The translations under genes and the position numbers were made by a program. Below are positions 8,288-15,907 of a DNA stretch of 26,438 nt, piece by piece. This DNA comes from CAZPAN01 sp964581165 (lineage in GTDB: Bacteria; Actinomycetota; Coriobacteriia; Coriobacteriales; CADBOM01). The first letter of the stretch is position 1; each line of letters begins with the position of its first letter. The DNA lies in NCBI GenBank assembly GCA_964581165.1, contig CAZOMM010000024.1, forward strand, positions 1 to 26,438, in the 5' to 3' direction. Below the pieces are notes generated by a model. It made no database searches and was not told the origin of the DNA. It saw nothing but the letters and a program-made list of their open reading frames with translations.

Positions 8288-9607
8288 TATAACGGCTGCG
8301 ATCTTAGAAGCTACACCTTCTGCGGTTTTCATATCAGCAGCTTCGACCATCACTCTGATTAACTGCTCGGTTCCAGATGGCCTAACCAATATGTTGCCAT
8401 CCTCTCCCAATTCAGAGACTGCCTCATCAATTGCTTGCTGAACGCTTTGTGAACTCTCCAAAATCCCCTTGTCAGAAACTGGAACATTAACAAGCGACTG
8501 CGGGAAGCGCTCCATAATCTTTACAGCCTCCCCAATAGGCTTGCCGCTCCTTTTAACAGCCGCCAAAAGATTCACTGCTGTAAGCAGACCATCGCCTGTG
8601 GTGTTTTGATCCAGAAAAATCATATGGCCCGACTGCTCTCCACCTAGAACAAAGCCACCTTTTCGCATACATTCCAGCACATAACGATCGCCAACAGCTG
8701 TTGTCTGCAACTGAATACCCTCGCGCTCCATCGCCTTGCGAAAACCCAGATTGCACATGGCAGTTGATACTACGGTGTTGTTGTTGAGCAGCCCCCGGTC
8801 TCGCATATCTACTGCGCACAGGGCCTCAATTTGATCGCCGTCAATCTCGTTGCCCTTATCGTCAACGGCCAGCAATCTATCGGCATCTCCATCGTGAGCC
8901 AAGCCCAAATCGGCCTTAGCTAAAGCTACTTGTTTTTTAAGCTGGCTTAGATTTGTAGAGCCACAAGCAACATTGATTCGATCGCCGTCATAGATATCGT
9001 TGATTGCAAAAACATGGGCACCTAGCCTACGAAGAGCCTCGGGGGTCGTTTTACATGAGGCACCAAAGCCGCAATCAACCACAATCCTTAAACCTTCTAG
9101 ATTGATCCCCTGAGACTCGAGCACGCTAACTGCATTAGAAATATAAATTTCCTCTGCATCTTTTAGGGGCTCCATTGTGCCGATGCTTTGACCAGAAGGC
9201 TCTTCTTCTACGGGGCAAGCCTGCTCGATATAAGCCTGTATCTTATCTTCGAGTTCATCAGAGAGCTTAAAGCCTTCGCTATCAAAAAGCTTAATTCCGT
9301 TGTACTCGGGAGGATTGTGCGAGGCCGAAATCACCACACCAGCATCGTAATCTCCCTTAGAAACAACAAGAGCAAGCCCGGGTGTGGGGATTATGCCGGC
9401 AAGAAAAACCTTGCCACCCCTAGACATGATTCCAGCAGCCAAGGCAGACTCGAGCATAGATCCACTCCTGCGAGAATCTCTGCCTATTACGATGTTTTGA
9501 CCCAAAAAGCGAACAGCAGCTCGTCCAAGATCAAATGCCAACTTAGAAGTTAAGTCTTTGTTAGCAATACCTCTAACTCCATCGGTGCCAAAAAGTCTCT
9601 TGGACAT
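8243..9607 (-). CDS. glmM: Phosphoglucosamine mutase
   Basis: GlmM converts glucosamine-6-phosphate to glucosamine-1-phosphate on the way to UDP-GlcNAc. The 454-residue protein begins MSKRLFGTDGVRG, the typical family N-terminus. It has the phosphoserine loop VISASHNPP (S96), the Mg-binding loop DGDADRL, the sugar-binding GEQSGH and the C-terminal phosphate-binding RPSGTEQLIRV. The frame extends to an earlier ATG at 9649, but that would lie inside a terminator-like hairpin. The ATG at 9607 has a GGGGG ribosome binding site 7 bases upstream and gives the correct family start. The last dozen residues, rich in Ala, Glu and Asp, go beyond the usual end and are encoded by the downstream repeat array. 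The gene follows rpsI on the same strand, probably with separate transcription. Confidence 0.96.
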   Translation of the reverse strand: MSKRLFGTDGVRGIANKDLTSKLAFDLGRAAVRFLGQNIVIGRDSRRSGSMLESALAAGIMSRGGKVFLAGIIPTPGLALVVSKGDYDAGVVISASHNPPEYNGIKLFDSEGFKLSDELEDKIQAYIEQACPVEEEPSGQSIGTMEPLKDAEEIYISNAVSVLESQGINLEGLRIVVDCGFGASCKTTPEALRRLGAHVFAINDIYDGDRINVACGSTNLSQLKKQVALAKADLGLAHDGDADRLLAVDDKGNEIDGDQIEALCAVDMRDRGLLNNNTVVSTAMCNLGFRKAMEREGIQLQTTAVGDRYVLECMRKGGFVLGGEQSGHMIFLDQNTTGDGLLTAVNLLAAVKRSGKPIGEAVKIMERFPQSLVNVPVSDKGILESSQSVQQAIDEAVSELGEDGNILVRPSGTEQLIRVMVEAADMKTAEGVASKIAAVISVEDAVAAEDAGTE

Positions 9608-9629
9608 ACGAGCCCCCTGTAATAAGCCA

Positions 9630-9665
9630 AAAGGCGAAAGCCACATCAACCGGGCCTTCGCCTTT
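9630..9665 (-). terminator. Hairpin between rpsI and glmM, likely terminator of rplM-rpsI
   Basis: AAAGGCGAA (9630-9638) pairs with TTCGCCTTT (9657-9665). After one mismatch the stem continues with GCC/GGC, leaving a 10-base loop. On the minus strand it is followed by TTGGCTTATT, a weak U-tract, so termination may be partial. Confidence 0.55.
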
Positions 9666-9757
9666 AAATTCTTGGTTCTATAACGTTACACGCATCGTCT
9701 TAGATTCTCGCTAGATGCCCTGCCATAAACAGCTTGCCGGCAGAAGCATCCAAAAAA

Positions 9758-10150
9758 TTAACGCTTGGAGAACTGAGGACGCTTGCGAGCTTTCTTCAAT
9801 CCATACTTCTTGCGCTCAACCATCCTCGCATCGCGAGTAAGATAGCCGGCCTTCTTAAGATCGGCGCGGTAATCGCCAGCCTCGAGCAGCGCCCTAGCAA
9901 TTCCTAGACGTAAAGCTCCCGACTGTCCAGAAATTCCACCACCGTTGCATGTGGCCACCACATCAAAATGATTGACCGTATCTGTAACTTTAAATGGAGC
10001 GAGTGCGCTGTTAAGAAGGGCTTTGCGTCCAAAGTACTCAATGCCGTCGCGCTTATTAATGGTGACCTTGCCGCTTCCAGGCATAATCCTCACACGAGCA
10101 ATTGCATTCTTGCGACGGCCAGTTCCACAATAAACTGCCTCATTTGCCAT
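9758..10150 (-). CDS. rpsI: 30S ribosomal protein S9
   Basis: At 130 residues it matches S9 along its whole length. It begins with YCGTGRRKNAIARVRI, contains GGGISGQSGALRLGIARAL, and ends in the conserved basic tail KKARKRPQFSKR, which reaches towards the P-site tRNA in the 30S subunit. It starts 2 bases after the rplM stop codon, with GGAGGG inside the end of rplM, so the two are translated from one message as in most bacteria. Confidence 0.98.
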   Translation of the reverse strand: MANEAVYCGTGRRKNAIARVRIMPGSGKVTINKRDGIEYFGRKALLNSALAPFKVTDTVNHFDVVATCNGGGISGQSGALRLGIARALLEAGDYRADLKKAGYLTRDARMVERKKYGLKKARKRPQFSKR

Positions 10151-10152
10151 TT

Positions 10153-10587
10153 TTAGCCCTCCAGCTCAATCTTGCGGGGCTTTTGGGCAGTGTGCGGATG
10201 CTCGGGCCCCGCATAGACCTTGAGCTTCCTGCACATCTTACGACCTAGACTGCTCTTGGGAAGCATTCCATACACCGCATGCTCGATGATGCGCTCTGGA
10301 TGCTTAGCGAGAGCCTCCTGGAAAGTTTCCTTTTTGAGTCCACCAGGATGATTACTGTGCCTGTAGTATTCTTTGTCGGTGAACTTATGGCCTGTAACCT
10401 TAACCTTCTCGGCATTAACTACCACTACAAAATCACCCACATCAACATGGGGTGTATACTGCGGCTTATTCTTGCCACGAAGAATAGTTGCAATCTCTGT
10501 AGCCAAGCGTCCTAGCACTTTGTCCTCGGCATCTACGAGAACCCACTCGCGCTCAACTTCTCCGGGCTTTGCATAGTAAGTTTTCAC
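10153..10587 (-). CDS. rplM: 50S ribosomal protein L13
   Basis: The 144-residue product matches L13, an early-assembling 50S protein. Recognisable segments are VLVDAEDKVLGRLATEIA, LRGKNKPQYTPHVDVGD and MLPKSSLGRKMCRKLKVYAG. The start codon is GTG (10585-10587), with GGAGG 8 bases upstream, and the following residues fit the family N-terminus. It is the first gene of the rplM-rpsI pair. Confidence 0.98.
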   Translation of the reverse strand: MKTYYAKPGEVEREWVLVDAEDKVLGRLATEIATILRGKNKPQYTPHVDVGDFVVVVNAEKVKVTGHKFTDKEYYRHSNHPGGLKKETFQEALAKHPERIIEHAVYGMLPKSSLGRKMCRKLKVYAGPEHPHTAQKPRKIELEG

Positions 10588-10662
10588 TTAAAGTTCCTCC
10601 ACAAACATCTGGACGTAGTTTCCATACGACTTTCACGGGGCCTTATGAAAACGAACTTGTTG

Positions 10663-10691
10663 AGTTTAAGCTTCGCACCTAAGAGCGTCAA
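10663..10691 (-). promoter_or_regulatory. Candidate promoter of rplM-rpsI
   Basis: On the minus strand TTGACG (10686-10691) is separated by 17 bases from TAAACT (10663-10668). The first hexamer matches the consensus at 5 of 6 positions and the second at 4 of 6. The leader would be about 70 nt, suitable for a ribosomal protein operon. Confidence 0.5.
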
Positions 10692-10737
10692 TTAAATGGC
10701 TTCGATTCACTAGGCAAAATGCGCACACTACCCCTGC

Positions 10738-10981
10738 GAACGGGATACGAACGGGATGCATTCTTTTGCTTTTTCTATGCCAAAGCACGGTTGAAATAGA
10801 CAATGATAGAAACACTCAACAAACAACGGCCTCTCTTTAAAAGCCCCGAGACGGTCACTCTTAAAAGACCTCTCTTCGACGACCCGAAACGGCCATTCTT
10901 TAAAGGCCACTCTTTAAAAACCCGTCCTTTAGAAACCTCTCTTTTTAAAAGCCTCACTTTAAAATCCACTCTCTTTAAAAG
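10738..10981. repeat. Degenerate CCTCTTTAAAAG tandem array, with an 11-bp doublet beside it
   Basis: From 10830 to 10981 about nine copies of a 13-16 bp unit, consensus roughly CCWCTCTTTAAAAG, follow each other; most contain the palindrome TTTAAA. A higher-order repeat is visible: CGAGACGGTCACTCTTAAAAG (near 10847) recurs as CGAAACGGCCATTCTTTAAAG (near 10886). Just before it, GAACGGGATAC (10738-10748) is followed directly by GAACGGGATGC (10749-10759). The array lies in the 660-base gap between rplM and the importer operon. The rest of the gap has no gene. Confidence 0.8.
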
Positions 10982-10997
10982 GGCACACAACGCCATT

Positions 10998-11052
10998 GAG
11001 GCTAATCATCATAAAAATAATGTTAAACAAGCTTAATTATTATGTTAACCTC
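10998..11052 (+). promoter_or_regulatory. Possible operator region upstream of the iron importer operon
   Basis: An AT-rich patch has two TGTTAA direct repeats exactly 22 bp apart (11021 and 11043), flanked by an inverted pair GAGGCTAA (10998-11005) and TTAACCTC (11045-11052) that matches at 7 of 8 positions. Such spacing places sites on one DNA face. It does not match the DtxR or Fur consensus well, and no regulator can be named. A small hairpin AATGCT/AGCATT follows at about 11119-11137. Confidence 0.25.
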
Positions 11053-11241
11053 ATCGAACATCGAGCTAGGTTCCAAGACAGCTAGCCAAACTTAGGGGTA
11101 AAAATCGCTAAAGCTAAAAATGCTATTCAAAAGCATTCCTAGCCTCGACTCACTATCAATCACGCCAAGGTGTCTTAACGCCTGAGCAGCCAGAACTAAA
11201 CATTATGGAAGCAAGTTTGGGTTGCTTGTTTCCATTACTGA

Positions 11242-11256
11242 AGGGAGACTGTCATC
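11242..11256 (+). promoter_or_regulatory. Ribosome binding site with no canonical start codon beside it
   Basis: AGGGAG (11242-11247) is followed by ACT GTC ATC AAA AGG CAC in the frame of the permease. ATC at 11254 sits at the ideal 6-base spacing and would give an N-terminus beginning with KRHLSTII, typical of FecCD permeases. The frame is closed just upstream by TGA at 11239. Confidence 0.5.
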
Positions 11257-11280
11257 AAAAGGCACCTATCCACAATCATT

Positions 11281-12306
11281 TTGGCTTTAATACTACTTGC
11301 CATGTCTACTTCCTCGCTATTTGTTGGAGTTTTAGACATGGATTTGTCGGGGCTGCTTTCTGGAGATCTCAACCAGCTTCAAACCCTGCTCGTCTCTAGG
11401 CTTCCGCGCCTGTTGGCCATCCTTTGCACCGGAATTGGCATGAGCGTTGCTGGTTTGATTATGCAGCAGCTCTGCATGAACAAATTTGTTTCGCCCACCA
11501 CTGGTGCCACAATCTCTTCTGCTCAGTTTGGGATACTCATAGCCCTCATATTCATTCCAACGCTTGGTTTTTGGGGTCGTGCATTGCTGGCTTTTGCAGC
11601 TGCGCTTACCGGCACCTGGATCTTTGTGCTCTTTATTCAACGCATTCAATTCAAAGATGTAGTGATGGTGCCTTTGGTAGGAATTATGTTCGGTAACGTA
11701 ATTAGCGGCATTACCAACTTTCTCGCTTATCAATACGAGATGACCCAAGCGCTTTCTACCTGGACAGTTGGACACTTCTCGCTTGTACTCAGGGGAAATT
11801 ACGAGTTGGTTTGGCTGGCAGTTCCACTGGTGATAACCGCCTTTGTCTTTGCCAATCATTTCAACATCGTTGGAATGGGCAAGGGTTTTTCTAAAAATCT
11901 CGGAGTTAATTACAACCTTGTTTTGTTTGGAGGGCTTTCGATTGCAGCCGCTATTACCGCAAGCGTTGTTGTTACCGTAGGAAGTATCTCTTACATTGGT
12001 CTAATTGTTCCAAATATAGTTGCCATGTTTAAGGGTGATCATATTAGGGGAACATTGGCTGACACAGCACTTTTTGGTGCCATATTCGTACTTTTATGCG
12101 ATCTTTTAGCCCGCACAGTAATCGCTCCTTATGAGTTGCCAATCGAATTGATTGTTGGAATCGTTGGCAGTCTGATTTTTATAGTTCTTCTTCTCTATCG
12201 GCTAAAGCATGGACGCAAAGCCATTCGTCCAACTGGTCCAATATCAAGCATCTTTGCAGGTAAGGTGCGTCGTGCAGATGCCAGTACCGGCGCTGGAACG
12301 GAGTGA
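11281..12306 (+). CDS. Iron-siderophore ABC transporter permease, FecCD family (YclN-like)
   Basis: This hydrophobic protein of at least 341 residues matches the FecCD/BtuC permease family. It has RLPRLLAILCTGIGMSVAG near the start, the conserved SYIGLIVPNIVAMFKGD loop that contacts the ATPase, and ELPIELIVGIVGSLIF at the end. It forms half of the membrane channel for ferric siderophore uptake. The conventional start shown is TTG at 11281, but the real one is probably about nine codons upstream at ATC 11254, where the ribosome binding site and the family N-terminus agree; the first ATG in frame, 11302, would cut the first helix. It is first in an operon whose order matches Bacillus yclNOPQ (petrobactin import). 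The C-terminal 30 residues are polar and longer than usual. Confidence 0.88.
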   Translation: MALILLAMSTSSLFVGVLDMDLSGLLSGDLNQLQTLLVSRLPRLLAILCTGIGMSVAGLIMQQLCMNKFVSPTTGATISSAQFGILIALIFIPTLGFWGRALLAFAAALTGTWIFVLFIQRIQFKDVVMVPLVGIMFGNVISGITNFLAYQYEMTQALSTWTVGHFSLVLRGNYELVWLAVPLVITAFVFANHFNIVGMGKGFSKNLGVNYNLVLFGGLSIAAAITASVVVTVGSISYIGLIVPNIVAMFKGDHIRGTLADTALFGAIFVLLCDLLARTVIAPYELPIELIVGIVGSLIFIVLLLYRLKHGRKAIRPTGPISSIFAGKVRRADASTGAGTE

Positions 12307-12311
12307 TTTAG

Positions 12312-13346
12312 ATGCGGGACAAAATCACAGGCGGTGCAGTCGCTATTGGCAATCCCCCCAAGGCTCGACATGGCGAGATTGCTCGCCACAAGAACATGCA
12401 AAAAATCGCGGTAATTTCTGTTATTTCGCTCGTAGCTGCCGTGGCCTATCTAATTGTGGATGTCAACTTTAGCAATTCCACACTCTTTGCTTATTCGATG
12501 CACATCAGAATTCCCAAGCTAATTGCAATGTTTATTGCAGCCTTTGCAATTGGCGGAGCATCGATAGTTTTTCAATCCATCATCAATAACACCATCGTTA
12601 CTCCTTGCCTACTGGGCATGAACGCCCTTTACACTCTCATTCATACGGCAGTGTTCTTCTTTGTAGGCATGAGCAGCATCTTTGCCACAAATGCAAATCT
12701 CTCGTTTGTAGTTGATCTTTTGATAATGGGAGTGGTAGCAACCTTCTTGTACAGTTACCTCTTTAAAAAGACCAACTACAACGTTTTATATGTACTGCTA
12801 ATTGGAACAGTACTCACTTCGTTTTTTGGATCGATCCAATCGACTCTCATTAGAGTCATGGATCCCAATGAGTACGACACCTTGCTCAACAGTCTGGTAG
12901 CAAGCTTTAGCAATATCAACGCCGAGATCATGGTCCTTGCTGTGATTATGCTTTTTGGAATTGCTTTTGTTTTACGGCGCGACTTGGCACTACTCGATGT
13001 AATTACTCTGGGTAAAGACCAGGCAATCAATCTGGGAGTCGATTACGACAGAACCATTAAGCGTCTACTTTTGGGCGTAGTGCTGTACATCGCTGTGGCT
13101 ACAGCGATGGTGGGACCTATATCGTTTTTGGGACTAATAGTTGCCAATCTGGCCAGACAATTCCTCAAAACATTTAGACATGCTCAGCTCATAGTAGCCT
13201 CGGCACTGTTTGGAGTAATCATTCTTGTGTTGGGGCAGTTGCTTGTTGAACACGTCTTCTCGTACAACGTGCCCGTAAGTGTGTTTATAACGATAGGTGG
13301 AGGAGCATACTTCCTCTACCTGCTGCTGAGAGCTAAGCGAGCATAA
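12312..13346 (+). CDS. Iron-siderophore ABC transporter permease, FecCD family (YclO-like)
   Basis: The second permease, 344 residues, pairs with its upstream neighbour to form the transmembrane pathway. Family features are HIRIPKLIAMFIAAFAIGGA, TPCLLGMNALYTL, the GPISFLGLIVANLARQF coupling loop and the C-terminal VPVSVFITIGGGAYFLYLLL. A polar cytoplasmic N-terminus of about 30 residues precedes the first helix. It starts 5 bases after the previous stop, with CGGAG overlapping that stop, so translation is coupled. The two permeases differ clearly in sequence, as in YclN and YclO, rather than being a recent duplication. Confidence 0.9.
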   Translation: MRDKITGGAVAIGNPPKARHGEIARHKNMQKIAVISVISLVAAVAYLIVDVNFSNSTLFAYSMHIRIPKLIAMFIAAFAIGGASIVFQSIINNTIVTPCLLGMNALYTLIHTAVFFFVGMSSIFATNANLSFVVDLLIMGVVATFLYSYLFKKTNYNVLYVLLIGTVLTSFFGSIQSTLIRVMDPNEYDTLLNSLVASFSNINAEIMVLAVIMLFGIAFVLRRDLALLDVITLGKDQAINLGVDYDRTIKRLLLGVVLYIAVATAMVGPISFLGLIVANLARQFLKTFRHAQLIVASALFGVIILVLGQLLVEHVFSYNVPVSVFITIGGGAYFLYLLLRAKRA

Positions 13347-13380
13347 AACTACTGGGTAAAAGCAAGCTTGGAGGAAATGG

Positions 13381-14133
13381 ATGCAAGTAAACGACCTCGT
13401 AAAACGCTACGGGGATCTAACAGTTGTAGACGAAGTTAGCTTTGAGCTACCTAGAGGCAAAGTGATCTCACTTATTGGCCCTAACGGCGCGGGTAAATCT
13501 ACAGTTATGGGAATAATCTCGCGACTTATAGAACGTGATGGTGGAGAGGTTAACTTTGATGGCAAGGACATCTCAAATTGGAAGAGCAAAGAGCTCTCCA
13601 AACGCCTAGCCATTCTTACACAAAGCAACAATGTGCAAATGAAGCTCACAGTACACGAGCTTGTGAGCTTTGGGCGCTTTCCTTATTCGGGCAACCATCT
13701 AACGCGCGAAGACGAGAAGATTGTCGATCGTGCTATTGGGTATATGGAGCTAGAGGAATACGTTGACAACTTTATTGATGAGCTGTCGGGAGGTCAGCGT
13801 CAAAGGGCTTATATTGCGATGGTGATCGCTCAAGACACCGAGTACGTTTTACTCGATGAGCCTACCAACAATCTCGACATCTATCACGCTACCAACATGA
13901 TGAAAATTGTGCGCCGCTTATGCAATGAACTCAACAAAACCGTGGTACTGGTTTTGCATGAGATTAACTATGCGGCTTTTTATTCCGACTATATCTGTGC
14001 TTTTAGGGACGGAAAGATCGTGAAATATGGCACCGTTGAGGAGGTGATGACCAAGGAAACGCTGTCAGAAATCTACGGAGTTGAATTTGAGATACTCCAA
14101 ATCGAAGGCAAACCTTTGTCGATTTATTACTGA
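13381..14133 (+). CDS. Iron-siderophore ABC transporter ATP-binding protein (YclP-like)
   Basis: A 250-residue ABC ATPase with all motifs intact: Walker A GPNGAGKST (33-41), Q-loop Q81, signature LSGGQRQR (from 135), Walker B YVLLDEPT with D159 and E160, and the H-loop H193. It powers import through the two permeases from the cytoplasmic side. GGAGGAA lies 6 bases before the ATG at 13381; an overlapping ATG at 13377 is out of frame. It begins 34 bases after the second permease gene. Confidence 0.95.
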   Translation: MQVNDLVKRYGDLTVVDEVSFELPRGKVISLIGPNGAGKSTVMGIISRLIERDGGEVNFDGKDISNWKSKELSKRLAILTQSNNVQMKLTVHELVSFGRFPYSGNHLTREDEKIVDRAIGYMELEEYVDNFIDELSGGQRQRAYIAMVIAQDTEYVLLDEPTNNLDIYHATNMMKIVRRLCNELNKTVVLVLHEINYAAFYSDYICAFRDGKIVKYGTVEEVMTKETLSEIYGVEFEILQIEGKPLSIYY

Positions 14134-14222
14134 CAAAAGTTTGGAATCCGCATCCGGCCCGGGCCAGAGGGGCTCAATCCACAGACCCGAACACCGGACA
14201 CAGACAAGAAGGAGATTAACAC

Positions 14223-15224
14223 ATGCAAACAATCACAGGACATAGCTGGAAGAAAATCATGCTTGCTATTGCTGCCACAGCGGCAGCGTTAAGCCTAGTA
14301 TTTGGGCTTGCAGGATGCTCTAGTACAGACGATTCAAGCGACGAAGCCTCAAATCCAGAAACAATCACAATCGAATGTTATGACGGAAATGCTGAGCTTA
14401 TTAGCTTAGAGGTTCCTTACGATCCGGAAAGAATTGCCGTCATGGATTTGGCAGCTCTAGATATCTTGGACAATCTTGGCCTTGGCGATAGAGTGGTTGG
14501 CTGCTCAACCTCTACCGGAGTGAGCTATCTTGCCAGCTATTCCGAAGATGAAAATGTCACAAATTTAGGCACCATTAGAGAGGCCGATCTTGAAGCCGTA
14601 ATGGAATGCGAACCAGATGTGATCTTTATTGGAGGAAGACTCTCTGAGAGCTATGACGAGCTGAGCGAGATCGCGCCTGTGATTTATCTAAGCGTCGATT
14701 CTGACAAGGGTGTTGTGCAAAGCGTAAACGACAATGCCACCTCTATTGCCTCTATGTTTGGACTCGAGGATCAGGTTGCTGATCTCATGGCAGAATTTGA
14801 CTCGCGCATTTCTGCTCTGTCTGAGATATCCGAAGGTCATACCGCTCTAGTTTCTTTGTACACCAGCGGAAGTGTAAATGTTCTTGGTAACGATGGACGT
14901 TGTTCCCTTATCGGAAACGAAGTTGGATTTACCAACCTTGCATCCGACGAAGTTACCTCCACGCACGGAAACGAGGTTTCTTTCGAGACAATCGTAGAGA
15001 TGGATCCTGAGTATATCTTTGTATTGAACCGTGATGCCGCAATTGGCAGCGATGGCGCAGATGCTGCCCAAGAAGTTGTAGAAAATGAGCTGGTGATGGG
15101 CACCACTGCTTATCAAAACGGCAACATTATCTATATGTCCAATCCAGCAATTTGGTACACCGCTGAAGGTGGAATCACTGCACTAGACGTTATGCTTCAG
15201 GATTTGGAAGAAGCTTTGATGTAA
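14223..15224 (+). CDS. Siderophore-binding lipoprotein, YclQ/CeuE-like
   Basis: This 333-residue protein has a lipoprotein signal, with a basic start, a hydrophobic stretch and lipobox LAGC (C32), so it is tethered to the outer face of the membrane. The mature part is a helical-backbone solute-binding protein: PERIAVMDLAALDILDNLGL, EPDVIFIGGRLSE and the C-terminal NPAIWYTAEGGITAL resemble YclQ and CeuE, which bind catecholate siderophores. Arg residues in GGRLSE and LNRDAAIG are candidates for ligand binding. It is last in the operon, 89 bases after the ATPase; that gap contains a 10-bp palindrome GGCCCGGGCC (14156-14165) and the ribosome binding site AAGGAG. The exact siderophore cannot be told from sequence. 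Confidence 0.93.
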   Translation: MQTITGHSWKKIMLAIAATAAALSLVFGLAGCSSTDDSSDEASNPETITIECYDGNAELISLEVPYDPERIAVMDLAALDILDNLGLGDRVVGCSTSTGVSYLASYSEDENVTNLGTIREADLEAVMECEPDVIFIGGRLSESYDELSEIAPVIYLSVDSDKGVVQSVNDNATSIASMFGLEDQVADLMAEFDSRISALSEISEGHTALVSLYTSGSVNVLGNDGRCSLIGNEVGFTNLASDEVTSTHGNEVSFETIVEMDPEYIFVLNRDAAIGSDGADAAQEVVENELVMGTTAYQNGNIIYMSNPAIWYTAEGGITALDVMLQDLEEALM

Positions 15225-15313
15225 GCACTGTTGGAAGCACTGTTGGAAGCACTGTTGGGTTCAGCTACTTGACTCAACTAATCGGCCAAAGTGTTAAGTG
15301 TTAAGTCGAGTAG
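15225..15313 (+). repeat. Triplicated 12-mer and long imperfect stem after the importer operon
   Basis: Directly after the stop codon, GCACTGTTGGAA occurs three times in tandem (15225-15260; the last copy ends GGGT). It is followed by CTACTTGACTCAAC (15265-15278), which pairs with GTTAAGTCGAGTAG (15300-15313) at 12 of 14 positions. Confidence 0.75.
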
Positions 15314-15347
15314 TTGGACCGAACTGCTCGGCACACCACCAATAACA

Positions 15348-15381
15348 ACACCCGGAATGCTTGACGTTCCGGGTGTTTTTT
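15348..15381 (+). terminator. Intrinsic terminator of the iron importer operon
   Basis: ACACCCGGAA (15348-15357) and TTCCGGGTGT (15367-15376) form a perfect 10-bp stem with a 9-base loop, followed by five more T. On the minus strand the tract is poorer (TGTTATT), but the hairpin may also terminate the convergent YtxH-like gene. Confidence 0.93.
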
Positions 15382-15410
15382 CTGCTCTAAGCTCTCTAAG
15401 TATTGACAGC

Positions 15411-15770
15411 CTACTCGTCAACTTCGGACGTAGACTCAACCTCAACTGTGTCCGCCTGAGCAGCCGCCTCTTCTGTGGCCTTTCTAGTAGCTTCTGCATT
15501 ACGGGCCACCTGCTCGGAAATGATCTTGCGAGCAGCATCTATCTTAGCTTGGAGCTGATCGTTGCCCTGCTCACCATTGAAACGTGCAGACGAAGCCGAA
15601 GTCTTAAAGCGCTGTGTTCCCTGCTGATAAAAGTCTTGACCTTGACCCACGATATCGCGAGCAAAGCCAGCAGCGTCTGCCCTAGTCTCTGCTCCAGACT
15701 TTGGTGCTATAAGGACACCTGCCGCAAAGCCAATCAGAGCTCCGACGATAAAAACTCCGCCTTTGTTCAT
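15411..15770 (-). CDS. YtxH domain-containing small membrane protein
   Basis: This 119-residue protein has one N-terminal hydrophobic segment continuing into the YtxH signature (ALIGFAAGVLIAPKSGAETR), then a polar, helical and acidic C-terminus with many Ala, Glu and Gln. YtxH proteins are small envelope-associated proteins of unknown function, often stress-related in Firmicutes. The ATG at 15770 is preferred over 15788 because GGAGGA lies 7 bases upstream and the product begins MNKGGVF. It is monocistronic and convergent with the importer operon. The 137 bases before the next gene (15771-15907) show no gene. Confidence 0.82.
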   Translation of the reverse strand: MNKGGVFIVGALIGFAAGVLIAPKSGAETRADAAGFARDIVGQGQDFYQQGTQRFKTSASSARFNGEQGNDQLQAKIDAARKIISEQVARNAEATRKATEEAAAQADTVEVESTSEVDE

Positions 15771-15907
15771 GTAAGATCCTCCCAACATTTGTCCAAAACT
15801 TAACCCACAATATGGGCTGTTTATACAGTCTACATAGCCGCACTTTGATATACCACGGCCCTTTGGTGCACTGCGGCCAATTCTATCACTTTGAACACTG
15901 CTGATCT

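Noticed and set aside
9608..9649. Longer GlmM starting at ATG 9649
   Set aside because: It would start within the rpsI terminator hairpin; the family N-terminus and ribosome binding site both point to 9607.
10830..10981. CRISPR array
   Set aside because: Units are 13-16 bp, degenerate, directly adjacent and without unique spacers; no cas genes nearby.
10775..11036. Short frames in the CCTCTTTAAAAG array
   Set aside because: Repeat-driven open frames with no family resemblance or start signal.
11053..11250. Cobalamin riboswitch before the importer
   Set aside because: The B12-box sequence was not found, and the binding protein resembles the YclQ/CeuE siderophore group rather than BtuF.
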